DNA of 64,000 bases, from NCBI RefSeq assembly GCF_003387375.1, contig NZ_QUNG01000007.1, positions 143,409 through 207,408 of the forward strand, written 5' to 3'. Shown here in pieces: positions 11,311 to 20,503 of this stretch. Source of the DNA: Marinomonas pollencensis (GTDB taxonomy: Bacteria; Pseudomonadota; Gammaproteobacteria; Pseudomonadales; Marinomonadaceae). Under the pieces are notes generated by a model. That model made no database searches. It saw only the letters and a program-made list of their open reading frames with translations, and was not told the DNA's origin. The first letter of the stretch is position 1. Every line of letters begins with the position of its first letter. The position numbers and the translations under genes were made by a program.

Positions 11311-11851
11311 GCTTGATGCTCTCGATTACAACAGAAGTAGAAGGGACATTTTGGTAAGGGCCAACAGAGTGAGTTGGTTGTGTGGAAATGGCGTCGACCA
11401 CCTCCATCCCAGAGACAACATGGCCAAACACGGTATAGCCTGCAGCACCGCGAGCGCCGTCATTTAGGAAGGCATTGTCTTTTTCATTGATAAAAAACTG
11501 CGAGGTGGCGCTGTTTGGGTTTTGAGTGCGCGCCATAGCTATGGTGCCGCGCTTATTGTCTAGGCCATTGTTACCTTCATAAGGGACAGGGGCGTGGGTA
11601 GTTTTTTGCGTCATGTCAGCGGTAAAGCCACCACCCTGGATCATAAAGCCAGGTATAACACGGTGAAAAATTGTGCCGTTATAAAAGCCCTCGTCAACAT
11701 AGGTGAGGAAGTTTTTTACTGTTTTCGGGGCTGCGTTGTCATTTAAGTCGAGGCGAATGTTACCGTGATTAGTGGTGATATCGACTTCTGTTGCATTGGC
11801 TTGGCTGCATAGGGCAGTAAAGATAAGGCTAACGATGAGGGTTTTACGCAT
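11300..11851 (-). CDS. ppiA: Periplasmic cyclophilin-type peptidyl-prolyl isomerase (PpiA-like)
   Basis: Cis-trans isomerase that speeds proline-limited folding in the periplasm. It has a clear signal peptide (residues 1-20, cleavage after SQANA), then a compact cyclophilin domain with NFLTYVDEGFYNGTIFHRVI (FHRVI holds the catalytic arginine), GFMIQGG and ATSQFFIN. The 183-residue length fits the small bacterial class. The 3' end overlaps mnmC by 11 bases. The cytoplasmic PpiB lacks a signal peptide, so PpiA is the better match. Confidence 0.9.
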   Translation of the reverse strand: MRKTLIVSLIFTALCSQANATEVDITTNHGNIRLDLNDNAAPKTVKNFLTYVDEGFYNGTIFHRVIPGFMIQGGGFTADMTQKTTHAPVPYEGNNGLDNKRGTIAMARTQNPNSATSQFFINEKDNAFLNDGARGAAGYTVFGHVVSGMEVVDAISTQPTHSVGPYQNVPSTSVVIESIKRVN

Positions 11852-11950
11852 AATAGGCTTTCCTTAAGTCATAAGTGCCCCAATAATATTGGCAGCATGA
11901 CGGCGCGCCAAGTCATTTTGGCTTTTTTAGTGATTATTGTGGAGAGAAGG

Positions 11951-12238
11951 ATGCGGACAGCGGTTATTGAGATTGAATATTGCACCTTATGTCGTTGGAT
12001 GTTGCGAGCAGCATGGCTGTCTCAAGAATTGTTGACGACGTTTGATGACGATGTGAAAAGTGTCACCTTGATTCCAACGCAAGGGGGGATTTTCAAAGTT
12101 AGGGTGAATGGACAGGAGGTTTGGTGCCGTAAAGCGGAAAATGGTTTTCCCGAAGCGAAAGTATTGAAGCAAAGAGTGCGTGATGTGATCGACCCTGAGC
12201 GAGATCTGGGGCATTCGGATGTGAAATCAGCAGATTAA
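11951..12238 (+). CDS. SelT/SelW/SelH-family (Rdx) redox-like protein
   Basis: Small protein of the selenoprotein W-like Rdx family, with a thioredoxin-like fold and a putative redox motif near the N-terminus: EIEYCTLCRWMLRAAWL contains CxxC, where eukaryotic SelW has CxxU. The later segment GGIFKVRVNGQEVWCRK matches the family GG(x)F(x)V(x)(x)(x)G pattern. I chose ATG 11951 (95 residues) because GGAGAG lies just upstream; the longer frame start at 11897 adds an unconserved hydrophobic stretch. It is divergent from ppiA. Its physiological role is not known. Confidence 0.8.
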   Translation: MRTAVIEIEYCTLCRWMLRAAWLSQELLTTFDDDVKSVTLIPTQGGIFKVRVNGQEVWCRKAENGFPEAKVLKQRVRDVIDPERDLGHSDVKSAD

Positions 12239-12240
12239 AA

Positions 12241-12273
12241 AAGCCGTTCTGCTAATAACAAGCAGAACGGCTT
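12241..12273. terminator. Bidirectional terminator, SelW-like gene and yciI
   Basis: AAGCCGTTCTGCT and AGCAGAACGGCTT form a perfect 13-bp stem around AATAACA. An A-run to the left gives a T-run on the minus strand, favouring termination of the yciB-yciI transcript; it also follows the plus-strand stop codon directly. Confidence 0.8.
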
Positions 12274-12297
12274 GGGATTAATCCACAGTGACTGAGA

Positions 12298-12600
12298 TTA
12301 GTTTGGAAAAACCTGTTTAAAAGGTTTGACTGTGACACTGCTGTAAACCCCTACTTCAAGATAAGGGTCAGCATCAGCCCATGCTTGAGCCTCTTCTAGA
12401 GAAGCAAACTCAGCGATAACAACACTGCCAGTAAAGCCCGCATCGCCAGGGTTATCTGAATCAATTGCAGGGTTTGGGCCGGCAACAACAAGACGCCCCT
12501 CATCCAGTAGTTGTTGTAAACGCGCTAGGTGTGCTGGGCGCGCTTGTTTACGACCAGGAAGGCTGTTTTCTACATCGTGACCAATGATGGAGTAGAGCAT
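12298..12600 (-). CDS. yciI: YciI-family protein
   Basis: Small cytoplasmic protein of the YciI family (100 residues), a ferredoxin-like fold related to muconolactone isomerase folds; biochemical role not established. Family landmarks are the N-terminal MLYSIIGHD, a conserved RPAHLARL segment, and [18 protein letters not shown] near residue 70. It starts 2 bases after the yciB stop, so the two are one operon, as in related gammaproteobacteria. Confidence 0.9.
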   Translation of the reverse strand: MLYSIIGHDVENSLPGRKQARPAHLARLQQLLDEGRLVVAGPNPAIDSDNPGDAGFTGSVVIAEFASLEEAQAWADADPYLEVGVYSSVTVKPFKQVFPN

Positions 12601-12602
12601 GT

Positions 12603-13139
12603 TTATTCCTTGTTTTGTATGTGTGAAGAAAGGTAGATGCCCTGCAAAATAATAAAGGCAAGGGTCATCCCCAATAAACCAAACAATTTGAAATCAACCC
12701 AAATGTCTTCACTGAAGGTGAAAGCAACATAAAGGTTGACGGCACCTGATAAGAGAAAAAAGGCAACCCAGGCTAGATTAAGCGTACGCCAAACCTTAAA
12801 AGGGAGCTGAATTTTATCGCCCATCATGCGTTCTATAATATTGCGCTCGCCAATGAATTGGCTGCCTAAAAAGGCAATGGCAAATAAGCCATTGACGATT
12901 GTTGGCTTCCACTTAATAAATTCACCGTCACCGAGTAATACCGTGGCGCCACCTAAAAGTACCACTAAAGCCAAAGAGACGAGATGCATCTTTTCTACTT
13001 TTCTATGGCGCACCCAGTTATAGCCCACTTGTAACACGCTAGCGGGAATAAGTATGGCGGTGGCAAGTATGATGTTGCCGGTTGCCTTGTAAACAACGAA
13101 GAAGACCAAGATGGGGAGAAAGTCGAATAATATTTTCAT
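12603..13139 (-). CDS. yciB: Inner-membrane septation protein YciB (IspZ)
   Basis: Polytopic inner-membrane protein linked to septation, envelope homeostasis and membrane-protein interactions in E. coli. The 178 residues contain about five hydrophobic segments, starting [20 protein letters not shown], and the family motifs [16 protein letters not shown] and [12 protein letters not shown]. It is the first gene of a two-gene unit with yciI and is divergent from rnm, from which it is separated by 66 bases. Confidence 0.93.
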   Translation of the reverse strand: MKILFDFLPILVFFVVYKATGNIILATAILIPASVLQVGYNWVRHRKVEKMHLVSLALVVLLGGATVLLGDGEFIKWKPTIVNGLFAIAFLGSQFIGERNIIERMMGDKIQLPFKVWRTLNLAWVAFFLLSGAVNLYVAFTFSEDIWVDFKLFGLLGMTLAFIILQGIYLSSHIQNKE

Positions 13140-13205
13140 ATAAAAACCAATTTATGTATGCTGAACCCATGATAACTACCATTCCTTTTAAAGAACAGCC
13201 TCTCT

Positions 13206-14057
13206 ATGCCTGAATCCGCGAGTTACCGTAAAGTTGATCTACATACCCATTCCACATTTTCGGATGGCCGATTGACGCCAACCCAGCTGGTGGATCTGGC
13301 GGTTGAGCAAAAGGTTAGTCTGTTCGCATTAACCGATCATGACACCTTAGATGGCTTGGCTGAGGCGCGAGCTCAGGCCGCCGCACACCAGTTGCCTTTT
13401 TTAAATGGGGTTGAACTTTCTACCCAATGGAAAGGCATTCCTCTGCACATGGTGGCACTGAATTTTGACCCTAACAATGCGGCACTTAATGCGCTGGTAG
13501 AGAAAAATCAAGGGATTCGATTGGACAGAGCGCGCCGCATTGCAGACCTATTGGTGAAGCAGGGTTTGCCTGATTTGTTTGATGAGGCCGTCGCTTTGGC
13601 TGGCAATAGTCAATTGGGACGCCCCCATTTTGCCAGTTTAATGGTGGAAAAGGGGTTGGTGAAAGACGCCAATAAAGCCTTTGATCGATACTTAGGCAAC
13701 AAGCGCTTGGGAAGTCTTAGGGACGTGTGGCCAGAGCTTGAAGAGGTATTGGGAGTGTTGAGAGAGCAGGGAATGGCGCTGATTTTAGCTCACCCTAAAC
13801 GTTACCCATTAACGGTGACTAAGCTGAAAAGGTTATTGGCGGATTTTACCGCGTGGGGAGGAACTGGCATGGAAATCGCTTCTGGTAACGAGCGGCCTGA
13901 CCATGTTCGCCTGTTAGAGCGCTTGTCACAAGAGTTTGGTTTGGATGCTTCTGTGGGGAGTGATTTTCATGGCCCGTTTGGTCCTTGGACTCAAGTTGGC
14001 CATTTTACTCAGATTCATGAGACGAGTGTGGATTTAGTGTGGCGCGATTGGGTTTAG
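13206..14057 (+). CDS. rnm: PHP-domain 5'-3' exoribonuclease (RNase AM, YciV/TrpH)
   Basis: Metal-dependent PHP-family phosphoesterase; the E. coli enzyme (RNase AM) degrades RNA oligonucleotides and matures 5' ends of rRNA. Metal-binding motifs are visible: VDLHTHSTFSDG (residues 10-21), LTDHDTLDG (about 42-50), AHPKRYP (about 198), and SDFHGP near the C-terminus. At 283 residues it is full length. The order yciB / rnm / yciO / rluB is conserved with E. coli. The upstream gap to yciB holds divergent promoters. Confidence 0.9.
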   Translation: MPESASYRKVDLHTHSTFSDGRLTPTQLVDLAVEQKVSLFALTDHDTLDGLAEARAQAAAHQLPFLNGVELSTQWKGIPLHMVALNFDPNNAALNALVEKNQGIRLDRARRIADLLVKQGLPDLFDEAVALAGNSQLGRPHFASLMVEKGLVKDANKAFDRYLGNKRLGSLRDVWPELEEVLGVLREQGMALILAHPKRYPLTVTKLKRLLADFTAWGGTGMEIASGNERPDHVRLLERLSQEFGLDASVGSDFHGPFGPWTQVGHFTQIHETSVDLVWRDWV

Positions 14058-14147
14058 CTTTGAGTTGAGTGTTAAGGCTTTTATGGTCTAGTATGTGATT
14101 GATATGACGAATTTTTAGTCGTCTTCATAGAATCAACGGAGTGCACT

Positions 14148-14768
14148 TTGAGTCAGTTTTTTCAAATTCATCCAGAAAATCCGCAAGTGCGCTTGATTAA
14201 GCAAGCCGCTCAGGTGGTTCGAGCTGGTGGAGTGATCGCCTATCCAACAGATTGCGGTTATTCGCTAGGCTGCCATCTAGGTGATAAAGCGGCGATGGAC
14301 CGAATTAAATCGATTCGTCGCCTGGACGATAAGCATAACTTTACTCTGGTGTGTCGAGATTTGTCTGAAATATCGACCTATGCTCGGTTTGATAATCACC
14401 TATATCGTTTGCTGAAGAATAATACGCCAGGGCCGTATACCTTTATTTTTCATGCGACATCCGTGGTGCCTAGGCGCCTCATGCACCCTAAGCGTAAGAC
14501 AATAGGCATTCGTATACCTGATAATCGGATAGTCTCCGCTTTACTCGACGAGTTAGCTGAGCCTTTAATGAGTGTGTCGCTTATTTTGCCCAATGAAACC
14601 GAGCCTATGACCGACCCTTATGATATTCGAGATACTTTAGAACATGCCCTAGATTTAGTGATTGATGGTGGTTTTTGCGGTCTAGAGCCAACCACGGTAG
14701 TGATGATGGATTCTGATAAGGTTGACGTTGTTCGAGTCGGCGCTGGTGATCCGGCGCCTTTTATGTAA
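14148..14768 (+). CDS. yciO: YrdC/Sua5-domain protein YciO
   Basis: Member of the Sua5/YciO/YrdC/YwlC family, which binds dsRNA or tRNA and includes enzymes for threonylcarbamoyl-AMP synthesis; YciO itself has weak or uncertain activity of that kind. The protein starts MSQFFQIHPENPQ and has GGVIAYPTDCGYSLGC and DKHNFTLVCRDLSE, very like E. coli YciO. The start is TTG 14148, chosen because GGAG lies 6 bases upstream and the residues align with E. coli from the first position. 206 residues is the normal length. Confidence 0.92.
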   Translation: MSQFFQIHPENPQVRLIKQAAQVVRAGGVIAYPTDCGYSLGCHLGDKAAMDRIKSIRRLDDKHNFTLVCRDLSEISTYARFDNHLYRLLKNNTPGPYTFIFHATSVVPRRLMHPKRKTIGIRIPDNRIVSALLDELAEPLMSVSLILPNETEPMTDPYDIRDTLEHALDLVIDGGFCGLEPTTVVMMDSDKVDVVRVGAGDPAPFM

Positions 14769-14876
14769 AAAGTTAGCCATGTCGCTGTCAAGCGTCGCTG
14801 TGTATGACTATAATGCCCAAAATTCTATGTTTAAAAAAATGGGTTGCTGAGAAGCATTCCCTCTAAGAGGTTCGTA

Positions 14877-15770
14877 ATGGACGAAAAGTTACAGAAAGTA
14901 TTAGCGAGAGCCGGTCAAGGCTCACGTCGTGAAATGGAAAACCGCATTCGTGAAGGCCGTGTCTTGGTGAATGGTGAGGTCGCGACGTTAGGTGATCGAG
15001 TGAGTGTCAGTGATGCTATCGAACTGGATGGTTACACAGTAAAAGTGACAGAAGCTGGCGAAGGCCGTCGAGTCATTATTTACAACAAACCAGAAGGTGA
15101 AGTATGTACTCGTAAAGACCCTGAAGGTCGACCAACCGTGTTTGATAAGTTGCCAAAATTACGCGGTGAGCGTTGGATCGCGGTGGGACGCTTAGACATA
15201 AACACGTCTGGCCTTTTATTGTTTACCACAGATGGTGAGCTAGCAAACCGCTTGATGCACCCATCCACTGAAATCGATCGTGAGTATCTGGTTCGGGTGA
15301 TGGGAGAAGTGACCGAAGAAAATATTGCGACTTTGAAAAAAGGCGTAAATTTAGAAGATGGACAAGCAAAATTTACCGACATAGTAGATGGTGGTGGTGA
15401 AGGGATCAACCGTTGGTTCTATGTTTGTTTGATGGAAGGCCGTAACCGTGAAGTGCGTCGTTTATGGGAATCTCAAGGGGTGAAGGTTAACCGTTTGAAA
15501 CGGGTTCGCTTTGGTCCTATCTTCTTGCCATCGAAGGCAAAAGTCGGTCGTTGGGTAGAAATGGAAGACGCTGATGTGAATTCATTGTGTACCATGGTAG
15601 ATTTAAAAGTATCGGCAATTGCACAGAAAACACAGCAACAAAAATTGGACGTAAAACGTTCGAAAAACAAACAGCCTGGCGGTGCGCGTCGCCCTAAAGG
15701 GTTTGATTGGCAGAGTACGGATAAGCCTGAATTCAAACCTAAAAAGCCGGGTAAGCGTACCTTTAGGTAG
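14877..15770 (+). CDS. rluB: 23S rRNA pseudouridine(2605) synthase RluB
   Basis: Isomerises U2605 of 23S rRNA. An N-terminal S4 RNA-binding domain (residues 2-60, [19 protein letters not shown]) precedes the RsuA-type catalytic domain with [17 protein letters not shown] (catalytic Asp near 106) and [14 protein letters not shown] basic C-terminal tail rich in Lys and Arg follows, as is common in RluB. I used ATG 14877, with TAAGAGG six bases upstream, rather than 14844; this gives 297 residues. RluE or RluF are less likely given the yci gene context. Confidence 0.92.
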   Translation: MDEKLQKVLARAGQGSRREMENRIREGRVLVNGEVATLGDRVSVSDAIELDGYTVKVTEAGEGRRVIIYNKPEGEVCTRKDPEGRPTVFDKLPKLRGERWIAVGRLDINTSGLLLFTTDGELANRLMHPSTEIDREYLVRVMGEVTEENIATLKKGVNLEDGQAKFTDIVDGGGEGINRWFYVCLMEGRNREVRRLWESQGVKVNRLKRVRFGPIFLPSKAKVGRWVEMEDADVNSLCTMVDLKVSAIAQKTQQQKLDVKRSKNKQPGGARRPKGFDWQSTDKPEFKPKKPGKRTFR

Positions 15771-15799
15771 TAAAAACAGTTGTAAGGAGTCGTAAAAGC

Positions 15800-16255
15800 A
15801 TGGTTCGCTGGATAAGCCTTTTTGTTGTAGTTTTAGTCATAGGTTTTTTTGTCTATATCAAGATTAATAATCGGCCTCCAGAGGATTTGGGGGTGACAGC
15901 TGGCGTATTTAACCCCTGCCCAACGACTCCTAATTGTGTTTCTAGTCAAGCCGATAAGGCGGATGCGGAACACTACATTGCGCCGCTTATTTATCGTGGT
16001 AGTCGCAAAGACACTCAGCTTGATATTGAGTCCTATTTTCTTGATCAAGGTAATGCCAAGATCGTAAACAGCCAATTAGGGTATGTTCATATCGAGGTGG
16101 CAAGCGCTTGGTTTGGCTATATCGATGATGTTGAGTTTTACTTGCCAGAGGCGGATAGCGTGGTACATGTAAGGTCTGCGTCTCGAGTTGGTTACTCAGA
16201 CTTAGATGTGAATCGACAGCGTATTGAAAAGCTTAAAGATCATCTAAAAGACTAA
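15800..16255 (+). CDS. DUF1499 protein with N-terminal membrane anchor
   Basis: Function unknown. An N-terminal hydrophobic segment (residues 5-21) works as a signal anchor, and the rest matches DUF1499: CPTTPNCVSSQ near residue 40, YVHIEVASAWFGYIDDVEFYL around 95, and SASRVGYSDLDVNRQRIE near the C-terminus. The two cysteines of CPTTPNC are typical. AAGGAG lies 10-15 bases before the ATG. It starts 29 bases after rluB and may be cotranscribed with it. Confidence 0.85.
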   Translation: MVRWISLFVVVLVIGFFVYIKINNRPPEDLGVTAGVFNPCPTTPNCVSSQADKADAEHYIAPLIYRGSRKDTQLDIESYFLDQGNAKIVNSQLGYVHIEVASAWFGYIDDVEFYLPEADSVVHVRSASRVGYSDLDVNRQRIEKLKDHLKD

Positions 16256-16313
16256 CTTTTAGTGTGCAGCAATCGACTTATTAGAAAAATATTTATCAGG
16301 ATGAGGGTTAACC

Positions 16314-17036
16314 ATGAATACGGACGAGAGCCAAACTATTTTAATTGTGGAAGATGACGAACGTTTAGCGTCACTTACCCAAGAATACTTAATCAAAAAT
16401 GGCTTTTCAGTGAACATTGAATCAGATGGTCGGGCTGCCATTACCCGTATTGTCGAAGAGCAGCCTTCTCTTGTTATTCTGGATCTCATGTTGCCAGGTG
16501 CAGACGGTTTCACTATTTGCCGTACTGTACGCAATGACTATAAGGGGCCTATCCTTATGTTGACGGCGCGCAGTGATGATGTAGACCAGATTCTTGGTTT
16601 GGAGATTGGTGCAGATGACTATGTATCAAAGCCAGCTAAACCGCGTGTTTTATTAGCTCGAGTGCAGTCATTATTGCGCCGTAGCACACAGGATGTTGAC
16701 CCGTCAGCAGCCGGTCAAAATAAAACCGAGCAAACCTTAACGTTTGGTCCCTTGGTCATTGATAATTCACGTCGCGAAGCATGGCTAGCCAGTGATGAAA
16801 TTGAGCTAACCAGCGCTGAATTTGATTTGCTTTGGTTGCTCGCTAGCAATGCCGGTCGAATTCTCAGTCGAGAAGAAATTTTTGGTGAGTTGCGTGGTAT
16901 TGAATACGACGGCCAAGACCGTTCTGTTGATGTACGTATTTCTCGGATCCGCTCTAAAATTGGTGATGACCCTATTCACCCGCGTCGTATTAAAACAATA
17001 CGCAGTAAAGGCTATCTCTTTGTAAAAGAGGTGTAA
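16314..17036 (+). CDS. rstA: OmpR-family response regulator, RstA-like
   Basis: DNA-binding response regulator of a two-component system. The receiver domain (residues 8-120) has the acidic pair Asp14-Asp15, phospho-acceptor Asp57 (VILDLMLPG), and Lys106 in YVSKPAKP; the C-terminal winged helix (about 140-238) has ELTSAEFDLLWLL and DVRISRIRSKI. Resemblance to RstA is in the receiver (DGFTICR, PKP context), but orthology is inferred. The sensor gene starts 7 bases downstream, so the pair is one operon. The stimulus is unknown. Confidence 0.85.
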   Translation: MNTDESQTILIVEDDERLASLTQEYLIKNGFSVNIESDGRAAITRIVEEQPSLVILDLMLPGADGFTICRTVRNDYKGPILMLTARSDDVDQILGLEIGADDYVSKPAKPRVLLARVQSLLRRSTQDVDPSAAGQNKTEQTLTFGPLVIDNSRREAWLASDEIELTSAEFDLLWLLASNAGRILSREEIFGELRGIEYDGQDRSVDVRISRIRSKIGDDPIHPRRIKTIRSKGYLFVKEV

Positions 17037-17043
17037 CCACCAC

Positions 17044-18552
17044 ATGCAAAAAGAAATGTGGCGGCTGTATCGACACCTTATTATAGGTTGTCTGATTATT
17101 TTAGTGGGGTGTTATGCCGCCATAGAATTTGCCATGTTTCGTGTTGCCGAAGCGAAACATGAGCAAGTGCTGTGTGTTGATGCTGAGTTGAGTGTTGCTT
17201 TGCTGTCGATGGCAGGAAAAAATGCCGTGCCCGAATCCCAATTTCGTTGGCAAGTGCTGGATAGACCAAAGGGCCTTGCTCAGACTCAAGCATTATTAGC
17301 ACAAAAGAAATGGCAGCGTTTATCAAACGGTGATTATCAACTGGCTTTTGGTACTGACGCTGGTGCGAGTTTTGTTGGGGTAGCTGCTGCAGACAGTAAG
17401 CGCTTTCATCTCGAGGCTTTGTTAAAAGGCTTGCTGCTTTCTCCTCTTTCCTATGCCGATAAACTTTCTCTACTGCAATCTATATCTTGCTTAAGTGTTG
17501 ACCCCGTCTCTTCTGAAATGACCAGTTCAGTAGAGGGTGTGACGTTAACCTATGGTGTCCATAATAAACATGGTTTTTTATGGACTGGGCATGCAGACAG
17601 CGATGAATACTATATTTCTATTGATCATATTGGTCCGCTTTCACTGACTTTTACTGTCGTTGCGATTGTCGCTATTGCCATTATTGCTATGCTGGCTTTA
17701 ATTTGGCGGGAATTGTTTTATTTGGATTTGAAGCGCAAGAACTTCGAAAATTTGACGCGACAAATTGCACGCGGACGCAGTGGTCTGCCAAAAGAAATTC
17801 CGGACAGTAATGGTACCCTTAAGGAACTGGCATATTCGTTTGATTCTATGTCGTCGCATATTCAGCGCTTGCTAAAAGTGCAGCGAGAAATGATCAATGC
17901 AATCTCCCATGAATTGCGTACGCCCATTGCTCGACTTCGCTTCGGTTTAGAAGTAATAAAAGACGACGCGGATCAATCTATGTTTGATACCGTGACGGCA
18001 TTGGAAGGGGATGTTGAAGAGCTGAATACCCTGGTCGATGAGGTTCTTACATACGGTAAATTGGAAGAGGGTTCCTTGGCACTTAATTTCCAAGAAACCA
18101 GTGTTAAGCAATTATTAGGGTCTATTTTAGAAAACAATGAGCCTTTGCTGAAACATTTGGAGGTGGTCATAGATGTCCCTGATAATGATGAAGTGGTGGC
18201 TGATGAGCATCATCTGCATCGAGCCTTACAAAACCTAATTTTGAACGCTTCAAAGTATGCGAACAGTAAAATCGCGATTGTTTTTTCATCCGACGATGAG
18301 CGCTGGCAATTAGACATTGAGGATGATGGACCAGGAATTGCGATTGAAGACCGAGATAAAGTGTTTATTCCGTTTCAACGCTTAGATAATAGCCGTACCC
18401 GTGCCTCTGGTGGTTATGGCTTAGGTCTGGCGATTGTTCAGCGAATTGCCTTTTGGCATGGTGGCGCGGTATTGGTGGATGCGAGTGAGCTCGGAGGGGC
18501 AAAATTCAGTCTTATTTGGTCTCGAAATCAGCATCAGAAAAGTGTCTCCTGA
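17044..18552 (+). CDS. rstB: Sensor histidine kinase, RstB-like
   Basis: Inner-membrane sensor kinase paired with the preceding regulator. TM1 is at about residues 12-30 and TM2 at about 200-222, bracketing a periplasmic domain of roughly 170 residues that I cannot assign to a family. The cytoplasmic part has HAMP-like sequence, a dimerisation helix with His289 in AISHELRTP, the N box NLILNASKYA, G1 DDGPGI and G2 GGYGLGLAIV. The end DASELGGAKFSLIW resembles RstB. At 502 residues it is longer than E. coli RstB, from a larger sensor domain. Confidence 0.87.
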   Translation: MQKEMWRLYRHLIIGCLIILVGCYAAIEFAMFRVAEAKHEQVLCVDAELSVALLSMAGKNAVPESQFRWQVLDRPKGLAQTQALLAQKKWQRLSNGDYQLAFGTDAGASFVGVAAADSKRFHLEALLKGLLLSPLSYADKLSLLQSISCLSVDPVSSEMTSSVEGVTLTYGVHNKHGFLWTGHADSDEYYISIDHIGPLSLTFTVVAIVAIAIIAMLALIWRELFYLDLKRKNFENLTRQIARGRSGLPKEIPDSNGTLKELAYSFDSMSSHIQRLLKVQREMINAISHELRTPIARLRFGLEVIKDDADQSMFDTVTALEGDVEELNTLVDEVLTYGKLEEGSLALNFQETSVKQLLGSILENNEPLLKHLEVVIDVPDNDEVVADEHHLHRALQNLILNASKYANSKIAIVFSSDDERWQLDIEDDGPGIAIEDRDKVFIPFQRLDNSRTRASGGYGLGLAIVQRIAFWHGGAVLVDASELGGAKFSLIWSRNQHQKSVS

Positions 18553-18578
18553 TGCTAAATTCGAGCCTCGCCAGGTTG

Positions 18579-19505
18579 CTATAAATCTGGCGATAAAATG
18601 CCCTTTAGGTTTTTAAAGCAGGTTTTAGAGGCGGTATTAATTAAATCCTCCATATAGGCGTTTTGTCGTTGGTCTTTTCTGATAGCTAAGTAGAGCTTAC
18701 ACCAAACGCCTTCCTCTCCTAGTGATTTTGTCAGTACATACTGACGGTTTGAATATTCCGTCAGTGCCCAATTCGGGATGCAGCAAACGCCGCGTCCACT
18801 GGCGACCAATTGCATCATCATCAAAGTGAGTTCGCTGTGACGGATTTTGCTGGGCGCGATACCGGCGGGGTTCAAAAAGTGTTTAAAAATGTCTAAACGC
18901 TCCGGCTCTACTGGATAAGTAATCAAGGTTTCCTGTTCGAAATCCTCAGGAGTTAAATACTCTTTTTTGGCGAGCCTGTGGTGTCTTGATAGCGCGACTT
19001 GTGCCTCATATTGAAACAAAGGAATGTATTCTATATTTGGTAAATCTTGAGGGTCTGAGGTCACCACCAGGTCAAGATCTCCCCGAGCTAGAGCGGGCAA
19101 AGGCATAAAGCTAAAAGCGGTGGAAAGGTCTAATTCGACATCCGGCCAGTGCTCCCTAAAATGATCAATGGTTGGCATTAACCACTCATAACAGCTGTGG
19201 CATTCGATGGCGATATGCAAGCGACCGCTTTCGCCTTCAGCAAAGCGTTGTATGTCTCTTTGCGCTGAACGAAATGACAGCAATACGTCATCGGCCAGTT
19301 GTAATAATCGAAGTCCTGCACTGGTGAAACGAACGGGTTTAGTTTTGCGAATAAACAATGCGCAATCGAGTTTTTCTTCTAAGTCCTTTAGCTGGTGAGA
19401 CAGTGCTGATTGGGTCAAATGCACCCGTTCAGCGGCTTCGACTAAGCTGCCCGTTTCCCGTAACGCTGTCAGCGTTTTTAAATGCCTAACTTCAATAATA
19501 CTCAT
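18579..19505 (-). CDS. metR: LysR-type regulator MetR
   Basis: Transcriptional activator of methionine-synthesis genes, with homocysteine as co-effector in enterobacteria. The N-terminal helix-turn-helix (residues 3-60) includes IIEVRHLKTLTALRETGS and LTQSALSHQLKDLEEKL, nearly MetR-specific; the effector domain has IAIECHSCYEWL and ARGDLDLVVTSDP, also MetR-like. ATG 19505 gives 308 residues; the longer frame start at 19580 would run through the argF terminator. No metE is adjacent, unlike the usual divergent metE-metR. It ends 27 bases from the convergent sensor gene. Confidence 0.9.
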   Translation of the reverse strand: MSIIEVRHLKTLTALRETGSLVEAAERVHLTQSALSHQLKDLEEKLDCALFIRKTKPVRFTSAGLRLLQLADDVLLSFRSAQRDIQRFAEGESGRLHIAIECHSCYEWLMPTIDHFREHWPDVELDLSTAFSFMPLPALARGDLDLVVTSDPQDLPNIEYIPLFQYEAQVALSRHHRLAKKEYLTPEDFEQETLITYPVEPERLDIFKHFLNPAGIAPSKIRHSELTLMMMQLVASGRGVCCIPNWALTEYSNRQYVLTKSLGEEGVWCKLYLAIRKDQRQNAYMEDLINTASKTCFKNLKGILSPDL

Positions 19506-19552
19506 AATAATGTACAGTAAGTGAGTTTGATTCAGTGAATGGAAGCGAAAAA

Positions 19553-19585
19553 AGCCCATGAGTACCAAAAAGGGTATCATGGGCT
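19553..19585 (-). terminator. argF terminator
   Basis: On the minus strand AGCCCATGA and TCATGGGCT close a stem that continues with a near-paired inner segment, and a run of six T follows (19552-19547). It separates argF from metR, so metR probably has its own promoter in 19506-19550. Confidence 0.8.
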
Positions 19586-19594
19586 ATTAGATTT

Positions 19595-20503
19595 TTATTT
19601 ATGACACAATAAAAATTCGAGTAGGGCTTTTTGTGCGTGAAGGCGGTTTTCTGCTTCATCCCAAACAACAGAGTCTGGGTGGTCTAGTACTTCAGCTGAG
19701 ACTTCTTCACCACGGTGAGCAGGGAGGCAATGCATAAACAAGGCATCTTGGTGTGCCAATGACATTAACTCTGTATTGACTTGAAAGCCGTCAAAGTCTT
19801 TTAGTCTCTGTTCTTGCTCATCTTCTTGACCCATAGAGGCAAACACGTCTGTGGCGATCAAATCCGCGTCTTTTGCGGCGTCTTTTGCATTGTGTAATAC
19901 CGTGACGCGATCTTTATGTTCAGCGACCAATTCAGGGTTTGGTTCATAACCTTTTGGACAGGCGATGACGAGTTGGAAGTCCAACAATGCGGCGGCATTT
20001 ATGTAGGAGTTACACATGTTGTTGCCGTCGCCAACCCAAACCACTTTTTTGCCTTCGATTGAGCCGCGGTGTTCTTGGTAAGTTTGCATATCCGCAAGCA
20101 ACTGGCATGGGTGATAATCGTCTGTTAGGGCATTGATGACAGGCACAGAGGAGTATTTAGCAAAGGTTTCAACCAAGCTGTGTTCGAAGGTTCGGATCAT
20201 CACTGCATCCACCATGCTAGAGATCACGCGAGCACTGTCTTCTACCGGTTCACCACGACCTAGCTGTGTGTCTCGAGATGATAGGAATAAAGCATGTCCA
20301 CCAAATTGGGCCATACCGGATTCGAATGAAACGCGTGTGCGAGTGGAAGACTTTTCAAAAATCATCCCTAGGACACGATTTTTAAGCGGTTCGTAGAGTG
20401 CGCCTTCACGATGAATTTTCTTAAGCTCTGAAGCTCGAGATAGTAGCTGTTTTAACTCTGCGGACGAAAGGTCTTTGAGAGTAAGAAAATGCCTTGGCGA
20501 CAC
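19595..20503 (-). CDS. argF: Ornithine carbamoyltransferase ArgF
   Basis: Condenses ornithine with carbamoyl phosphate to give citrulline in arginine synthesis; cytoplasmic trimer. It shows the carbamoyl-phosphate site [13 protein letters not shown] (STRT at residues 53-56), HPCQLLAD, the ornithine-side [12 protein letters not shown], and [10 protein letters not shown] (His258, Cys259). I chose GTG 20503 because AAGGAG lies 7 bases upstream and the protein then begins SPRHFL, aligning with Pseudomonas ArgF; this gives 302 residues. The longer frame from 20578 adds an unconserved leader. argH lies elsewhere in the window (54321). Confidence 0.95.
   Translation of the reverse strand: MSPRHFLTLKDLSSAELKQLLSRASELKKIHREGALYEPLKNRVLGMIFEKSSTRTRVSFESGMAQFGGHALFLSSRDTQLGRGEPVEDSARVISSMVDAVMIRTFEHSLVETFAKYSSVPVINALTDDYHPCQLLADMQTYQEHRGSIEGKKVVWVGDGNNMCNSYINAAALLDFQLVIACPKGYEPNPELVAEHKDRVTVLHNAKDAAKDADLIATDVFASMGQEDEQEQRLKDFDGFQVNTELMSLAHQDALFMHCLPAHRGEEVSAEVLDHPDSVVWDEAENRLHAQKALLEFLLCHK

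Noticed and set aside
18568..18593. Inverted repeat TCGCCAG / CTGGCGA between rstB and metR as a terminator
   Set aside because: The stem is short, overlaps the metR 3' end and has no T-run on either strand.
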